Numbered from the stretch's first letter, positions 30,221 to 39,739 are shown. The stretch: 64,000 nucleotides of DNA from Rhodoferax sp. (GCA_031291305.1 JARLJH010000048.1:62001-126000); one strand, 5' to 3'. Program-made: numbers and translations. Notes: generated by a model from the letters alone, not told the origin.

Positions 30221-30574
30221 ATGGCTCGGTTAGTCAAATCACGCCAACGTGGCTTTTCTTTTATTGGACTGCTGTTTGTCGGTGGCGTGCTGGCGGCGAC
30301 GGGTGTGGTCGTGGCGCAGGTCATTCCGACGGTTATCGAATACCAAGCCATCCTGAAGGCGGCTCAGAAAGCTTCTGAAGGCAATACAGTGGCAGAAGTC
30401 CGTAGCATCTTTGAGCGAGCTACAGAGATTGATGCCATCAGCTCGGTCACGGCCAAGGACATTGGGGTGACCAAAGAAAACGACAAGGTGGTGGTCAGCT
30501 TTGCCTACCAGCGCGAGATTCACCTGGCGGGCCCGGCCTATTTGACACTGAAGTATGAAGGTCACTCGAAATAA
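30221..30574 (+). CDS. DUF4845 family protein
   Basis: A 117-residue protein with a basic N-terminus and a type IV pilin-like hydrophobic segment (RQRGFSFIGLLFVGGVLAATGVVVAQ). The ATG at 30221 follows CAGGAGACATCC. DUF4845 genes normally lie between lepB and rnc in Betaproteobacteria, as here. The function is unknown; resemblance to minor pilins is only in the N-terminal helix. Confidence 0.88.
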   Translation: MARLVKSRQRGFSFIGLLFVGGVLAATGVVVAQVIPTVIEYQAILKAAQKASEGNTVAEVRSIFERATEIDAISSVTAKDIGVTKENDKVVVSFAYQREIHLAGPAYLTLKYEGHSK

Positions 30575-30595
30575 GCTGAAAGCACAGGTGACGGC

Positions 30596-31282
30596 TTGAG
30601 CGCGGGCTTGGCCGCGCTACAAAAGCGGCTGCAGTACCAATTTGCCGATGCCAGCCTGCTGGCGCTGGCCACGACGCATCGCAGTTTTTCGGCCGATCAC
30701 AACGAGCGGCTCGAATTTTTGGGTGACTCCGTGCTCGGCGTGTGTGTGGCTGACCTGCTTTACAAGCGACTGGGTTCATTGCCTGAGGGCGACCTGTCGC
30801 GCGTGCGTGCGGGTCTGGTGCGCCAGGAAGCCTTGCACCCACTGGCCGTCAAACTGGGACTGTCTGAGGTGATCCGCCTGGGCGAGGGCGAGATGCGCTC
30901 CGGCGGCCAAAAGCGCCCGTCCATTCTGGCAGATGCTCTGGAGGCCGTGATTGGCGCGACCTATCTGGATGGCGGCTTTGCGGCGGCGCAGGCGCTGGTG
31001 AACCGGCTGTATGCATCGCTGGACATCAACCCCGCCATGGCCGCCATGGGTAAGGACCCCAAAACCGAATTGCAGGAGTGGTTGCAAGCCCGGCGCTTGA
31101 AGGTGCCCGGCTACAAGGTGGTTGCCACACTGGGTGCTGCACATAAACAGACTTTCGAGGTCGAATGCGAGATCGCTGAACTCAACCTCACCGCGCGGGG
31201 CACGGGTGGCTCGCGCCGCGCTGGCGAACAGGCTGCCGCCACCACCATGCTGCAAACACTCAAAACCAAAGGGTCCCCATGA
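30596..31282 (+). CDS. rnc: Ribonuclease III
   Basis: A 228-residue double-strand-specific RNase with the catalytic signature [13 protein letters not shown] and a C-terminal dsRNA-binding domain ([13 protein letters not shown] and following). The start appears to be TTG at 30596, preceded by CAGGTGACGGC; no ATG is available upstream. It overlaps era by 4 bases. rRNA processing is its main role. Confidence 0.95.
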   Translation: MSAGLAALQKRLQYQFADASLLALATTHRSFSADHNERLEFLGDSVLGVCVADLLYKRLGSLPEGDLSRVRAGLVRQEALHPLAVKLGLSEVIRLGEGEMRSGGQKRPSILADALEAVIGATYLDGGFAAAQALVNRLYASLDINPAMAAMGKDPKTELQEWLQARRLKVPGYKVVATLGAAHKQTFEVECEIAELNLTARGTGGSRRAGEQAAATTMLQTLKTKGSP

Positions 31283-32328
31283 ATACTACAAAAAACAAAG
31301 CTACTGACCAAGAAGATACGGAGGCTGACGGCCTAAACCCTGGGTTTTGCCAAAGTGACGTAGAAGCCATGTTGGCAGGCCTGCATCGTGACATGCGCCC
31401 TGCGGGTCCGGCGCAAGAAGCCGTGGAAGGGCAGCGCTGCGGCCTGATCGCCATCGTCGGCAAGCCCAATGTCGGCAAATCAACTCTGCTCAATGCGCTG
31501 GTCGGGCAAAAGATCAGCATCACCTCGCGCAAGGCGCAGACCACGCGCCACCGCATCACTGGCATGCACACCGTGGGCGCTACCCAGTTTGTGTTTGTCG
31601 ATACGCCCGGTTTTCAGACCATTCACGGTAACGCCTTGAACAAGTCGTTGAACAAAACCGTGGTGGGTGCGGTGGCCGATGTGGACCTGATCCTGTTTGT
31701 CGTTGAGGCGGGCAGTTTCACCCCCGCCGATGCGCGCGTGTTGGCGCTGTTGGGCAAGAACATCCCGACGCTACTGATTGCCAATAAGCTCGACAACGTG
31801 CACCGCCGTGGCGACATTGCGCCCTGGCTGCAAGAGATGCACGCCAAACACAGCTTCACCGAATTTGTGCCCATGTCCGCCAAAAACGCCAAGGACATCG
31901 AGCGCCTGCTCGACATCTGCGCCAAGTACCTACCTGAGCAGGCTTGGTGGTATGCCGCTGATGAGCTCACTGACCGTAGTGAACGCTTCATGGCTGCCGA
32001 GATGGTGCGTGAAAAGCTGTTTCGCCTGACTGGTGATGAATTGCCCTACACCTCCACCGTGGTCATTGACAAGTTTGAAGAGGAGCCTCCGCAGAAAAAG
32101 GGCCAGAAACGCCTATTGCGCATTGCCGCCACCATCGTCGTCGAGCGCGACGGCCACAAGGCCATGGTGATTGGCGACAAGGGCGAGCGCATCAAGCGCA
32201 TTGGCATGGAAACGCGGGTTGAGCTTGAAAAGCTGATGGACGCCAAGGTGTTCATCGAGATGTGGGTCAAGGTGCGCTCCGGCTGGGCCGATGACGAGGC
32301 GCGGGTAAGGTCGTTTGGGTATGAGTAA
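31279..32328 (+). CDS. era: GTPase Era with N-terminal extension
   Basis: A 349-residue GTPase acting in 30S subunit maturation. G1 is GKPNVGKST at residue 61, G3 lies in DTPGF and a C-terminal KH domain ends the protein. In many Era proteins G1 is near residue 15, so about 45 extra residues precede the G domain. This acidic extension may contain a diverged 42-bp repeat: AAGCT at 31308, ACGGCCTA at 31328 and TTTT at 31345. Confidence 0.95.
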   Translation: MNTTKNKATDQEDTEADGLNPGFCQSDVEAMLAGLHRDMRPAGPAQEAVEGQRCGLIAIVGKPNVGKSTLLNALVGQKISITSRKAQTTRHRITGMHTVGATQFVFVDTPGFQTIHGNALNKSLNKTVVGAVADVDLILFVVEAGSFTPADARVLALLGKNIPTLLIANKLDNVHRRGDIAPWLQEMHAKHSFTEFVPMSAKNAKDIERLLDICAKYLPEQAWWYAADELTDRSERFMAAEMVREKLFRLTGDELPYTSTVVIDKFEEEPPQKKGQKRLLRIAATIVVERDGHKAMVIGDKGERIKRIGMETRVELEKLMDAKVFIEMWVKVRSGWADDEARVRSFGYE

Positions 32329-32349
32329 GCCCTGATAGCACTGGTTCTC

Positions 32350-32745
32350 GTGTCCAAAATCGTCCCGGAAAGTCTTAGAGATTACATCTTGCCGTTCAAT
32401 TGGAACGTGCATAAGGTTTGGGCGTTAGAAGCTAATGTTGTTCAAGTTCCATGTTCTGATTTTGCCAACTTGCTGAGGTTGCCGTTGTGGTCATCAAAAC
32501 CAAATCAAGGACTGCTATTCGATCTTTGCCCAATGGACGTCATCCGCAAGCCAAATATTTCAATCTATCAAGCCAAACGGTTACAGGAAACATAACTGTG
32601 CTATCCAATAGACGTATTGGTGATGAATGAACGGCGATGGATTCTTGACGGGGTGCATCGACTTGCAAAGCATTTTGCTGCCAATAGCTCAGTGCTTTCC
32701 GTCCGATTTCACGACGAGTCTATTGTCCACTCCATCGAGTGCTAA
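32350..32745 (+). pseudogene. ParB-like nuclease-domain protein, interrupted by a stop codon
   Basis: The first 81 codons (GTG start, MSKIVPESLRDYIL) end at TAA 32593-32595. The same frame then continues with YPIDVLVMNERRWILDGVHRLAKHF to a natural stop at 32743-32745. The second half has the ParB-like GVHRLA motif, which belongs to the same protein in intact relatives. With 132 codons and no frameshift, this is a nonsense mutation. It lies in the accessory insertion between era and recO. Confidence 0.75.
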
Positions 32746-32847
32746 CCCAGTGATTGATTGGGATATTCTGTCGAGTTGTATGCCCGTCGTTGACGGCTAA
32801 GTTGAATGTTGAAAATCCCCATTTTTCGGGAAATAGATGCCAATTAA

Positions 32848-32864
32848 GGTATAGTTTATATACC
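32848..32864. promoter_or_regulatory. Probable BrnA operator palindrome
   Basis: The perfect inverted repeat GGTATA - 5 bases - TATACC ends at the base before the brnT ATG (32865). It would cover the promoter or the ribosome-binding region, consistent with autorepression by the BrnA antitoxin. Binding is inferred. Confidence 0.6.
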
Positions 32865-33128
32865 ATGCATTCCTTTGAATTTGATCCGACAAAAAGCGAG
32901 ACCAATCGCACAAAGCATGGCATTGATTTCGTTCAAGCTCAGAGTCTTTGGAGTGACCCGATGCTGCTGGAAATTCCGGCGAAGACTGAGGATGAACCAC
33001 GGTTTTTAGTCATTGGCTTGATGGATGGGAAGCATTGGTCAGCCGTCATTACCTATCGCGGGACCAATATTCGCTTGATATCCGTGCGCCGCGCACGAAC
33101 AGAAGAGGTGGCACTGTATGAGAGCTAA
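32865..33128 (+). CDS. brnT: BrnT family toxin
   Basis: An 87-residue RelE-fold ribonuclease toxin. The family pattern is clear: FEFDPTKSETNRTKHGIDF at the start and ITYRGTNIRLISVRRARTEE at the end. BrnT inhibits translation. The ATG at 32865 is chosen because the family starts there; the longer in-frame start at 32754 would include the operator. No Shine-Dalgarno sequence is visible: AATTAAGG lies 16-21 bases upstream. It overlaps brnA by 11 bases. Confidence 0.93.
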   Translation: MHSFEFDPTKSETNRTKHGIDFVQAQSLWSDPMLLEIPAKTEDEPRFLVIGLMDGKHWSAVITYRGTNIRLISVRRARTEEVALYES

Positions 33129-33387
33129 AGACTTCGAGCAACAATTTGATGATGGTGTCGATCTCACGGGTTCTTTGGACTTGTCCAAAACAAAGCGCGT
33201 GCTGCAGGAACAGAGGCGTGTGAATGTTGACTTTCCAACTTGGATGATTGACTCACTAGATCGTGAGGCCGGCAAACTTGGGGTGACGAGGCAGTCTGTG
33301 ATCAAGGTCTGGCTGGCTGAACGTCTGGAGGCAACGGGTTCCAACTTGCCGCTTCGACCAAGGCGTTCTGGTGCCGAGCGCCGTTGA
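33118..33387 (+). CDS. brnA: BrnA family antitoxin
   Basis: An 89-residue antitoxin with a C-terminal ribbon-helix-helix DNA-binding region (RRVNVDFPTWMIDSLDREAGKLGV, then TRQSVIKVWLAERLE). It neutralises BrnT and represses the operon. The start lies inside brnT. The final segment RPRRSGAERR is basic. Confidence 0.92.
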   Translation: MRAKDFEQQFDDGVDLTGSLDLSKTKRVLQEQRRVNVDFPTWMIDSLDREAGKLGVTRQSVIKVWLAERLEATGSNLPLRPRRSGAERR

Positions 33388-33471
33388 GTATTCCGTTAAC
33401 GCCTGCGTTGGAGCACTGCGGAGGCTCGGCATCTTCGTCGGCATCGCCTGCCCCAAAACCAAACGCCACCC

Positions 33472-34221
33472 ATGGCCACCAAACGCATTTCTGACGAACC
33501 CGCCTTTGTGCTGCACCGCTACGACTGGAGTGAAACCAGCCTGATTCTGGAGGTGTTCACGCGCCACCATGGCCGCATGGCTTTGGTGGCCAAGGGGGTG
33601 AAGCGCCCGAGTTCGAGTTTTCGGCCCATTCTGTTGCCGTTGCAGCCGCTGCACCTGGCGTTCGGCGGCGATGCGGAAATCAAGACGCTGAAAGCTGCCG
33701 AGTGGCAGGGTGGCCATGTCATGCCCACGGGTGACGCGTTGATGTCGGGCTATTACCTCAGCGAGCTGCTGCTGAATCTGCTGGCGCGTGAAGACCCACA
33801 CCCAGCGCTGTTTGACATGTACGCCAGCGTCGTGGCGGTGATTGCCAGCGAGCATGGCGAGGTGCTGGAGTCTGCCCTGCGCGCCTTTGAGCTGCTGCTG
33901 CTGCGTGAAATTGGTTTGCTGCCGCTGTTGGACGCCCAGACCATGACCTTGCTGGCGCTGCATCCGGACGAGCGCTACAGCCTGGTGCCTGAAGGCGGTC
34001 TGCGCCAAGCGGGGGAGGCCGACCGTGTTAGTCTGAGTGGCGCGCAATGGACGGCGCTGCAGCAGGTGCTGGGTGAGCGTGTACCGTTTACCGCTGTGCT
34101 GCGCGCCTGTGCCGAGGTGGCGTCCGAGCTCAAGCCCCAGTTGCGCACGCTGCTCAATTACCATTGCGGGGTCAGCGCCCTGCGCACCCGGCAAGTGATG
34201 ATCGATCTGCAAAATTTATGA
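33472..34221 (+). CDS. recO: DNA repair protein RecO
   Basis: A 249-residue recombination mediator with an N-terminal OB-fold ([34 protein letters not shown]) and a helical C-terminal domain. RecO loads RecA with RecR. It overlaps pdxJ by 4 bases. In related genomes recO directly follows era; here 1.1 kb of accessory DNA separates them. Confidence 0.95.
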   Translation: MATKRISDEPAFVLHRYDWSETSLILEVFTRHHGRMALVAKGVKRPSSSFRPILLPLQPLHLAFGGDAEIKTLKAAEWQGGHVMPTGDALMSGYYLSELLLNLLAREDPHPALFDMYASVVAVIASEHGEVLESALRAFELLLLREIGLLPLLDAQTMTLLALHPDERYSLVPEGGLRQAGEADRVSLSGAQWTALQQVLGERVPFTAVLRACAEVASELKPQLRTLLNYHCGVSALRTRQVMIDLQNL

Positions 34222-34994
34222 CTACCACCGCACTCTCCGTCAACCTCAACAAAGTCGCCACCGTGCGCAATACCCGCCACCTAGGCATCCCGAGCCTGAC
34301 CCGCGCCGCCACGCTGTGCCTGCAAGCCGGGGCGCATGGCATCACCGTACACCCGCGCCCGGACGAGCGTCATATTCGCGGCACTGACGTGACCGAGCTG
34401 GCCACGCTGCTGCAGGCTTGGCCGGACCGTGAATACAACATTGAAGGCAACCCGTTTCATAACCTGATGGACGTGGTGGGTCGTTTGGTGGCGCAAAAGT
34501 TGCCGGTGCACCAAGTCACCTTCGTGCCCGACGCCGAGGGCCAGTTCACCAGCGACCACGGCTGGAACTTTCCTGCTGATGCTGAGCGCTTGCGACCGCT
34601 GATTGAACAGTGCCACGCCTGGGGCGTGCGCGTGAGTCTGTTCATGGATGCCGAACCGGCTTTGATGGCCGCCGCCAAAGCGGTGGGTGCCGACCGCATC
34701 GAGCTTTACACCGAACCCTACGCCGCGGCTTGGGGTACACCCGGCTTGCCCGCGCAGTTGACCCGCTTTGCCCACGCCGCACAGGCCGCACTGGACGTCG
34801 GCTTGGGCGTGAACGCCGGCCATGACCTGAGCCGCGACAACCTCACCGCCTTTTTGAACCAGGTGCCCGGTGTCAGCGAGGTGTCTATTGGCCACGCGCT
34901 GATCGCCGATGCGCTGGAGCTGGGCTATGACGCCACCATCAAGGACTATCTGCGCTGCATCGCACAGTCCGAGAAGCTGCAAATGGTCGGCTGA
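34218..34994 (+). CDS. pdxJ: Pyridoxine 5'-phosphate synthase
   Basis: A 258-residue TIM-barrel enzyme making pyridoxine 5'-phosphate from DXP and 3-amino-2-oxopropyl phosphate. The typical start [24 protein letters not shown] and [12 protein letters not shown] are present. The ATG at 34218 overlaps the recO stop (ATGA); a longer in-frame start at 34164 is not supported. Confidence 0.96.
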   Translation: MTTTALSVNLNKVATVRNTRHLGIPSLTRAATLCLQAGAHGITVHPRPDERHIRGTDVTELATLLQAWPDREYNIEGNPFHNLMDVVGRLVAQKLPVHQVTFVPDAEGQFTSDHGWNFPADAERLRPLIEQCHAWGVRVSLFMDAEPALMAAAKAVGADRIELYTEPYAAAWGTPGLPAQLTRFAHAAQAALDVGLGVNAGHDLSRDNLTAFLNQVPGVSEVSIGHALIADALELGYDATIKDYLRCIAQSEKLQMVG

Positions 34995-35025
34995 GCTTGG
35001 CTGCCCGGTTGAGCTGACGTATCCC

Positions 35026-35433
35026 ATGATCTACGGCATTGGCACCGACATCTGCGATGTGCGCCGCATCCAGACCAGCCTGGACCGCCACGGCGAGCGC
35101 TTTGCCAAAAAAGTGCTCTCGGATGGTGAGTTCACCGCCTGGCAGATGCGCACGCGGCGCTGGCCCGAGCGCGGTGTGCGCTACCTGGCGACCCGTTTCA
35201 GCGCCAAAGAGGCCTTCAGCAAGGCCATTGGCTTGGGTATGACCATGCCGATGACCTGGCGCAGCTGCGAGATTGGCAAGCTGCCCAGCGGCAAACCGGT
35301 GGTCGTGCTGCATGGCGCGTTGAAAGACTGGTTTGAGGCCAAAGGACTCACCGCCCACATCACTGTCACCGATGAGACCGATTACGCCGCCAGCTTCTGT
35401 GTGGTGGAAGTTATAGATAAAAATGGCCTCTAG
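35026..35433 (+). CDS. acpS: Holo-ACP synthase
   Basis: A 135-residue 4'-phosphopantetheinyl transferase activating ACP. The metal-site motif lies in [14 protein letters not shown] and the second in [11 protein letters not shown]. The last residues (IDKNGL) and the stop codon come from a 42-bp dispersed repeat in reverse orientation. Confidence 0.96.
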   Translation: MIYGIGTDICDVRRIQTSLDRHGERFAKKVLSDGEFTAWQMRTRRWPERGVRYLATRFSAKEAFSKAIGLGMTMPMTWRSCEIGKLPSGKPVVVLHGALKDWFEAKGLTAHITVTDETDYAASFCVVEVIDKNGL

Positions 35434-35460
35434 CCCTTTTGATACCTTGGCTAGTAGCTA
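35419..35460 (-). repeat. 42-bp dispersed repeat, copy 5 (acpS 3' end)
   Basis: On the minus strand TAGCT begins at 35460, AAAAGGGCT at 35440 and TTTT at 35422. It supplies the last codons and the stop of acpS. Confidence 0.8.
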
Positions 35461-35499
35461 TCTATTGAATAGTAAAGACGAGATACTAAGGAATGAACC

Positions 35500-36582
35500 A
35501 TGACCCCGCATGCGCCACTCATCATTGATATTGCCGGGCAAACGCTCACCAAAGCCGACAAGCAGCGGCTCAAGCACCCGCTGGTGGGTGGCTTGATACT
35601 GTTTGCCCGCAACTTTGCTGACCGCGAGCAGCTCACCGCGCTGTGCCGCAGCATCAAGAAAATCCGCCAAGACCTGCTGATCTGTGTTGACCACGAGGGT
35701 GGGCGTGTGCAACGCTTCAAAACGGATGGTTTCACGCATCTGCCGCCCATGCGCGCCTTGGGCCAGATGTGGCGCCAGGACGGCAAAGGCCAACCCGGTG
35801 AGGGCGCGATGCGTGCCACCAACGCCGCCACCGCTTGCGGCTATGTGCTGGGCGCCGAGTTACACGTCTGCGGGGTGGACCTGAGCTTCACCCCGGTGCT
35901 GGACCTGGACTATGGTGCCAGTAGCGTCATTGGTGACCGCGCCTTTGATGCCGATGCGCGCGTCGTCAGCCTGCTGGCCAAGAGCCTGATGCACGGCCTG
36001 TTGCAAAGCGGCATGGCCAATTGCGGCAAACATTTTCCCGGTCACGGCTTTGTGAAGGCCGATTCACACACCGACATCCCGGTGGACAAACGCAGCCTGA
36101 AAGCCATCCTGGCCGACGATGCCGCGCCGTATCGCTGGTTGAACACCAGTCTGGCCAGCGTCATGCCCGCGCATGTGATTTACCCCAAGGTGGATAGCCG
36201 CCCGGCGGGGTTCTCCGGCAAATGGCTGGGTGACATCCTGCGTGCCCAGCTGGGCTTTACCGGCGCTGTCTTCAGTGACGATTTGTCCATGGCCGGTGCC
36301 CGTGTCATTGACGGCCAGCCGGTCAGCAGCACCCAGGCGGCGGTGGCAGCGCTCAATGCCGGTTGTGACCTGGTGCTGTTGTGCAACCAGTCGCTGGGCG
36401 ACGGCGCCGAGGTGGATGCGCTGATCGACGGTTTGACCGAAGCGCAGCTCAAAGGCCAGTGGCAGCCGCTGGAGGCCAGTGAAGCGCGTCGCCTGGCCCT
36501 GCTGCCCACCAGTGCGGCCATGCCATGGGATGATTTGATGGTGCAGCCCGCCTACATGCAGGCGTTGGACCACATTCCCTGA
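35500..36582 (+). CDS. nagZ: Beta-N-acetylhexosaminidase NagZ
   Basis: A 360-residue cytoplasmic GH3 enzyme removing GlcNAc from anhydro-muropeptides in cell-wall recycling. The GH3 signature KHFPGHG and the mobile-loop SHTDIP are present, with the catalytic Asp in FSDDLSMAGA. AAGGAATGAACC precedes the start. Confidence 0.95.
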   Translation: MTPHAPLIIDIAGQTLTKADKQRLKHPLVGGLILFARNFADREQLTALCRSIKKIRQDLLICVDHEGGRVQRFKTDGFTHLPPMRALGQMWRQDGKGQPGEGAMRATNAATACGYVLGAELHVCGVDLSFTPVLDLDYGASSVIGDRAFDADARVVSLLAKSLMHGLLQSGMANCGKHFPGHGFVKADSHTDIPVDKRSLKAILADDAAPYRWLNTSLASVMPAHVIYPKVDSRPAGFSGKWLGDILRAQLGFTGAVFSDDLSMAGARVIDGQPVSSTQAAVAALNAGCDLVLLCNQSLGDGAEVDALIDGLTEAQLKGQWQPLEASEARRLALLPTSAAMPWDDLMVQPAYMQALDHIP

Positions 36583-36591
36583 ACTGCTGGC

Positions 36592-36819
36592 TCAGGGCGC
36601 GCGATGTAATCTGGGCGCCGACAGCGCGGCAATCATGTCATCGGTGGCGGCATCCACATTGGGATGACTCGCCAGTAGTTTGGCCGCTGACAGCATCTTG
36701 CGCAGGTCCTGCAGGTCTTTGACCGTGGGCGCCACCTTGATCTGGGCGATGGCCGCGGTGCTGTTGCCGCCCTTGATCAGGCACAAAACCTTGGTGGCCC
36801 AGACGCTTTGACGTGACAT
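36592..36819 (-). CDS. Small conserved hypothetical protein
   Basis: A 75-residue protein convergent with nagZ. No family name is recognised. It starts MSRQSVWATKVLCLIKGGN and ends in a short basic tail. AGGA lies 9 bases upstream of its ATG on the minus strand, and predicted helices alternate with charged residues, so it is probably real. Confidence 0.6.
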   Translation of the reverse strand: MSRQSVWATKVLCLIKGGNSTAAIAQIKVAPTVKDLQDLRKMLSAAKLLASHPNVDAATDDMIAALSAPRLHRAP

Positions 36820-36941
36820 GCAATGTGTTCCTGAAAAATGGAGGTGAGGCGAGCAAGTATCTCACCATCGGGTTGTATCAAGTGATGTGTCTGGCCAGTA
36901 TTGGACAATCGAACCCGTCCTATCTCCAGATCAATTTCCTC

Positions 36942-37304
36942 ATGAAAGCCAAATCCTCCAGCGGTGGTCTTGTTTACAGCACGGAAAGCGGCCGCATGTG
37001 CCCCGTGTGTCGTCAGCCGGTGGACCGCTGCAAGTGCAGCAGTGTCAAACCTCGGCCAGCGTCTGACGGTATTGTGCGGGTATCGCGCGAAACCAAGGGC
37101 CGCGCTGGCAAAGGCGTCACGCTGGTCAAAGGGCTGGCGCTGGATGACGCAGCGCTGGTGGCCCTAGGCAAGCAGCTCAAAACCGCGTGCGGCTCCGGCG
37201 GCACCGTCAAAGAAGGCGTGATCGAGGTGCAAGGCGACCACTGCGAGCGCGTCATGGCGTTGCTGCAAGCCCAGGGTCACAAAGTCAAACGCGCGGGCGG
37301 CTGA
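36942..37304 (+). CDS. yciH: SUI1/eIF1-like translation factor (YciH family)
   Basis: A 120-residue protein. The N-terminus has a CPVCRQPVDRCKC knuckle, and the C-terminal eIF1/SUI1 fold has RETKGRAGKGVTLVKGL and GSGGTVKEGVIEVQGDH. Bacterial YciH can act in start-site selection in vitro; its cellular role is unclear. The ATG at 36942 is preferred because the preceding in-frame 43 codons have no family resemblance. Confidence 0.92.
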   Translation: MKAKSSSGGLVYSTESGRMCPVCRQPVDRCKCSSVKPRPASDGIVRVSRETKGRAGKGVTLVKGLALDDAALVALGKQLKTACGSGGTVKEGVIEVQGDHCERVMALLQAQGHKVKRAGG

Positions 37305-37318
37305 CGCCTGACACAGCC

Positions 37319-37531
37319 ATGAATCCCGAAGACCTGCAATTGCTGGTGACACGCAGCATGCCTTTTGGTAAATACAAGGGGCGGCTGATTGCCGACCTGC
37401 CGGGCGACTACCTGCGCTGGTTTGTGCGCGAGGGCGTGCCCAAGGGCGAGATTGGTCGCTTGCTGGCGCTGATGCACGAGATCGACCACAACGGCCTGTC
37501 CGACCTGCTCAAACCTCTGCGCCAATCCTGA
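37319..37531 (+). CDS. DUF3820 family protein
   Basis: A 70-residue protein with the family pattern MPFGKYKGRLIADLPGDYLRW. DUF3820 proteins are small and uncharacterised; a similar FGKYKG segment occurs in some nuclease-associated domains. It begins 14 bp after yciH and is probably cotranscribed. Confidence 0.85.
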   Translation: MNPEDLQLLVTRSMPFGKYKGRLIADLPGDYLRWFVREGVPKGEIGRLLALMHEIDHNGLSDLLKPLRQS

Positions 37532-37537
37532 GCGCAA

Positions 37538-38152
37538 TTACACGCCGGCGATCACTGCCTCAATCTCGGCAAACGTGCGCGCCATTTCATGCGTGTGAAT
37601 CTGCAGACCCAGCTGACGCGCGATTTGAGAGGCTGAAAAAATGCCTAGCAAGGCTTGTCGGCCCTGCGTGTCCTGTCCGACCACGATGGCGTGCGCGCGG
37701 CCGTCGGCCTTGAGCGTGGCCACGATATGACCTACCCGCGCTTTTTTGACATCGTCAATGGCCAGTGCGTCCATTTTTTCCACCGGCACCATCACATCCG
37801 CCACGCGCAATTCAAGGCGACGCATTTCGCGGCTTTGTGCCACCAGCACCGGTCTTTCGCCCAGAATATCCACCGTGGTCAACAGGCCAGCCACCTGCTG
37901 GTTGTCGTTGACCACCAGCAACATGCGCACGCCGCGCGTCATCATGGCGCGGTTGGCATCTTCGAGCGTGGCACTGGCAGTGATGCAGGCCACGGGCACC
38001 TGTGACAAGTCGGTCATGACCTGGATCGCCGGTGAATCGATGTGCACGGTCGGCGGATTGAAGGCGTCCAGCAGGTGGCAGCCTTGCGCAGAAATGGCTA
38101 TTTTGGGCAGGGGTTTCGGGTTTGCGGTGTCTGACATGCTGCCTTCTTTCAT
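37538..38152 (-). CDS. CBS-domain protein
   Basis: A 204-residue protein made mainly of a pair of CBS domains (about residues 50-105 and 112-180), as seen in ATLEDANRAMMTRGVRMLLVVNDNQQVAGLLT and VGHIVATLKADGRAHAIVV. Such pairs bind adenosine nucleotides and usually regulate a partner; no partner is adjacent. A start at 38137 (MSDTANP) is an alternative to 38152. Confidence 0.88.
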   Translation of the reverse strand: MKEGSMSDTANPKPLPKIAISAQGCHLLDAFNPPTVHIDSPAIQVMTDLSQVPVACITASATLEDANRAMMTRGVRMLLVVNDNQQVAGLLTTVDILGERPVLVAQSREMRRLELRVADVMVPVEKMDALAIDDVKKARVGHIVATLKADGRAHAIVVGQDTQGRQALLGIFSASQIARQLGLQIHTHEMARTFAEIEAVIAGV

Positions 38153-38360
38153 TTTTGGTTGTTGTCACGGTTTAACCCAGGTGGGTTGACAGATTATGGA
38201 GTTTGTAGAGACCTTGACAACGCTGGGTAAATATTTGCTGCTAGGCGGATGCATCATTGAAGATCGTTTTTAGGGCAACGCAGCGACACTCTGGTACGCT
38301 ACGTGCTGTGGCACGGGGCGATGCTTTTCGTGGCCCGCCAACGTAAAGGGATAGGCGACG
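38153..38360. other. Divergent intergenic region, CBS protein and EAL regulator
   Basis: These 208 bp hold the outward promoters of both genes. Two TTGACA hexamers (38187-38192 and 38213-38218) are possible -35 boxes, but no clear -10 at standard spacing is seen. No palindromic operator was found. Confidence 0.35.
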
Positions 38361-39566
38361 ATGACAACGGCAGCACCGATGATCTTGCTGGTTGATGACG
38401 ACGAATTTCAGCTGGAGATGATCCACGCGCAACTGGTGGGCTTAGGGTATGAGCGCGTGATTTGCGCCACCAGTGGCGCAGCAGCGCTGGTGCATCTGCA
38501 GGCTCAGGGGCCAAACATTGTCGCCATCGTCTGCGATTTGTCGATGCCCGATATGGACGGGTTGGCACTGATCCGCCACCTGGCGCAACTCGGGTCAGCG
38601 GCGGGCATCATTCTGCTGTCGGGCGCGCAGGGTGCCATCTTGCAAAGTGCCGCCCGGCTGGTCGGCGCGCACGGCATGCATCTGCTGGGGGTGCTGGCCA
38701 AACCTTGTTCGACCGAACAACTGCAAAACCTGTTGACTGGCCTGCAACCCCCCAGAGTTCAAATTGACCACGACGATGTCCCAGAACTGACACCTGAGCG
38801 CCTGGCGCAGGCCTTGGCCAGCGGTGAGTTCATTCCCTGGTACCAGCCCAAGGTGGATGCCCGTAACGGGCGTGTGGTGGGTGTAGAAGCCCTGGCGCGC
38901 TGGCCAACTGTGGCCAGCGGCATGATCGGGCCAGCTCGGTTTGTACCTGCCATGGAAGCTGCTGGTCTGGCCGACGAGCTGTTTTTTACCATGGCTCAGC
39001 AGACGGCCCGCGATTTGGCCTTCTGGCACCGGCAGCATCTGTTGATCAAGGTGGCATTGAACTTGTCGATGGACACGGCGCTCAACCTAACCGTGCCTGA
39101 GCGCCTGCTGCGCATCATCAATGCAGTTGGTCTGCAGCCTTCAGACTTCATCATCGAGGTCACTGAAAGCCAGTTGATGGTGGACCGTGCGTTGACCATG
39201 GAGAGCCTGACCCGCCTGTCACTGATGGGGTTTGCCTTGTCGATTGACGACTTTGGAACCGGCTACTCCAGCTTGGTGCAACTGATTGACTTGCCCTTCA
39301 TGGAACTCAAGATTGACGGCAGTTTTGTGCGCCGTGCCAGCACCGAGCAAAAAGCGCAGTCGGTGCTGCGCATGGCCATCCTGCTGGGTAACAACCTCGA
39401 CATGCAGGTGGTGGCCGAAGGTGTCGAGACGCTGGAACAACTGGAGTTTGTGCGCAGTTCGGGGGGCCACATGGTGCAAGGCTATTACTTTGCACGCCCG
39501 ATGCCACTGGTGGCTTGCACGGACTTTTTACTGCATCACCTGTCTCTAAACGGTGTATTGCAGTAA
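38361..39566 (+). CDS. REC-EAL response regulator (c-di-GMP phosphodiesterase)
   Basis: A 401-residue protein. The receiver domain (about residues 1-120) has the acid cluster LVDDDE and the phosphorylation site D59 (VCDLSMPDMDG). The EAL domain (about 145-395) keeps EAL at 176-178 (VEALARW), the metal-binding DDFGTGYSS and AEGVE, and KIDGSFVR, so phosphodiesterase activity is likely. A hybrid kinase follows on the same strand after 173 bp and may be its input, although no dedicated link is shown. Confidence 0.93.
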   Translation: MTTAAPMILLVDDDEFQLEMIHAQLVGLGYERVICATSGAAALVHLQAQGPNIVAIVCDLSMPDMDGLALIRHLAQLGSAAGIILLSGAQGAILQSAARLVGAHGMHLLGVLAKPCSTEQLQNLLTGLQPPRVQIDHDDVPELTPERLAQALASGEFIPWYQPKVDARNGRVVGVEALARWPTVASGMIGPARFVPAMEAAGLADELFFTMAQQTARDLAFWHRQHLLIKVALNLSMDTALNLTVPERLLRIINAVGLQPSDFIIEVTESQLMVDRALTMESLTRLSLMGFALSIDDFGTGYSSLVQLIDLPFMELKIDGSFVRRASTEQKAQSVLRMAILLGNNLDMQVVAEGVETLEQLEFVRSSGGHMVQGYYFARPMPLVACTDFLLHHLSLNGVLQ

Positions 39567-39739
39567 GTGCCTATTTGTTGATGGTGTTTTTAAGAAAATG
39601 GCTTTCTGCCCCCGTGTATATTAGTCATGTAGCTAGTTATTTTGAAGCGGATGAAATAGAAAAGAGTGACAAAAATGATCCGATGTCAGCCAGCACGTAG
39701 GCGGCGCGCCGATGCGTTGGAAACCTGAGCGACAACACC

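Noticed and set aside
32754-32864. Longer start for brnT at 32754
   Set aside because: The added 37 residues have no family resemblance and would cover the palindromic operator; the BrnT family starts at the ATG at 32865.
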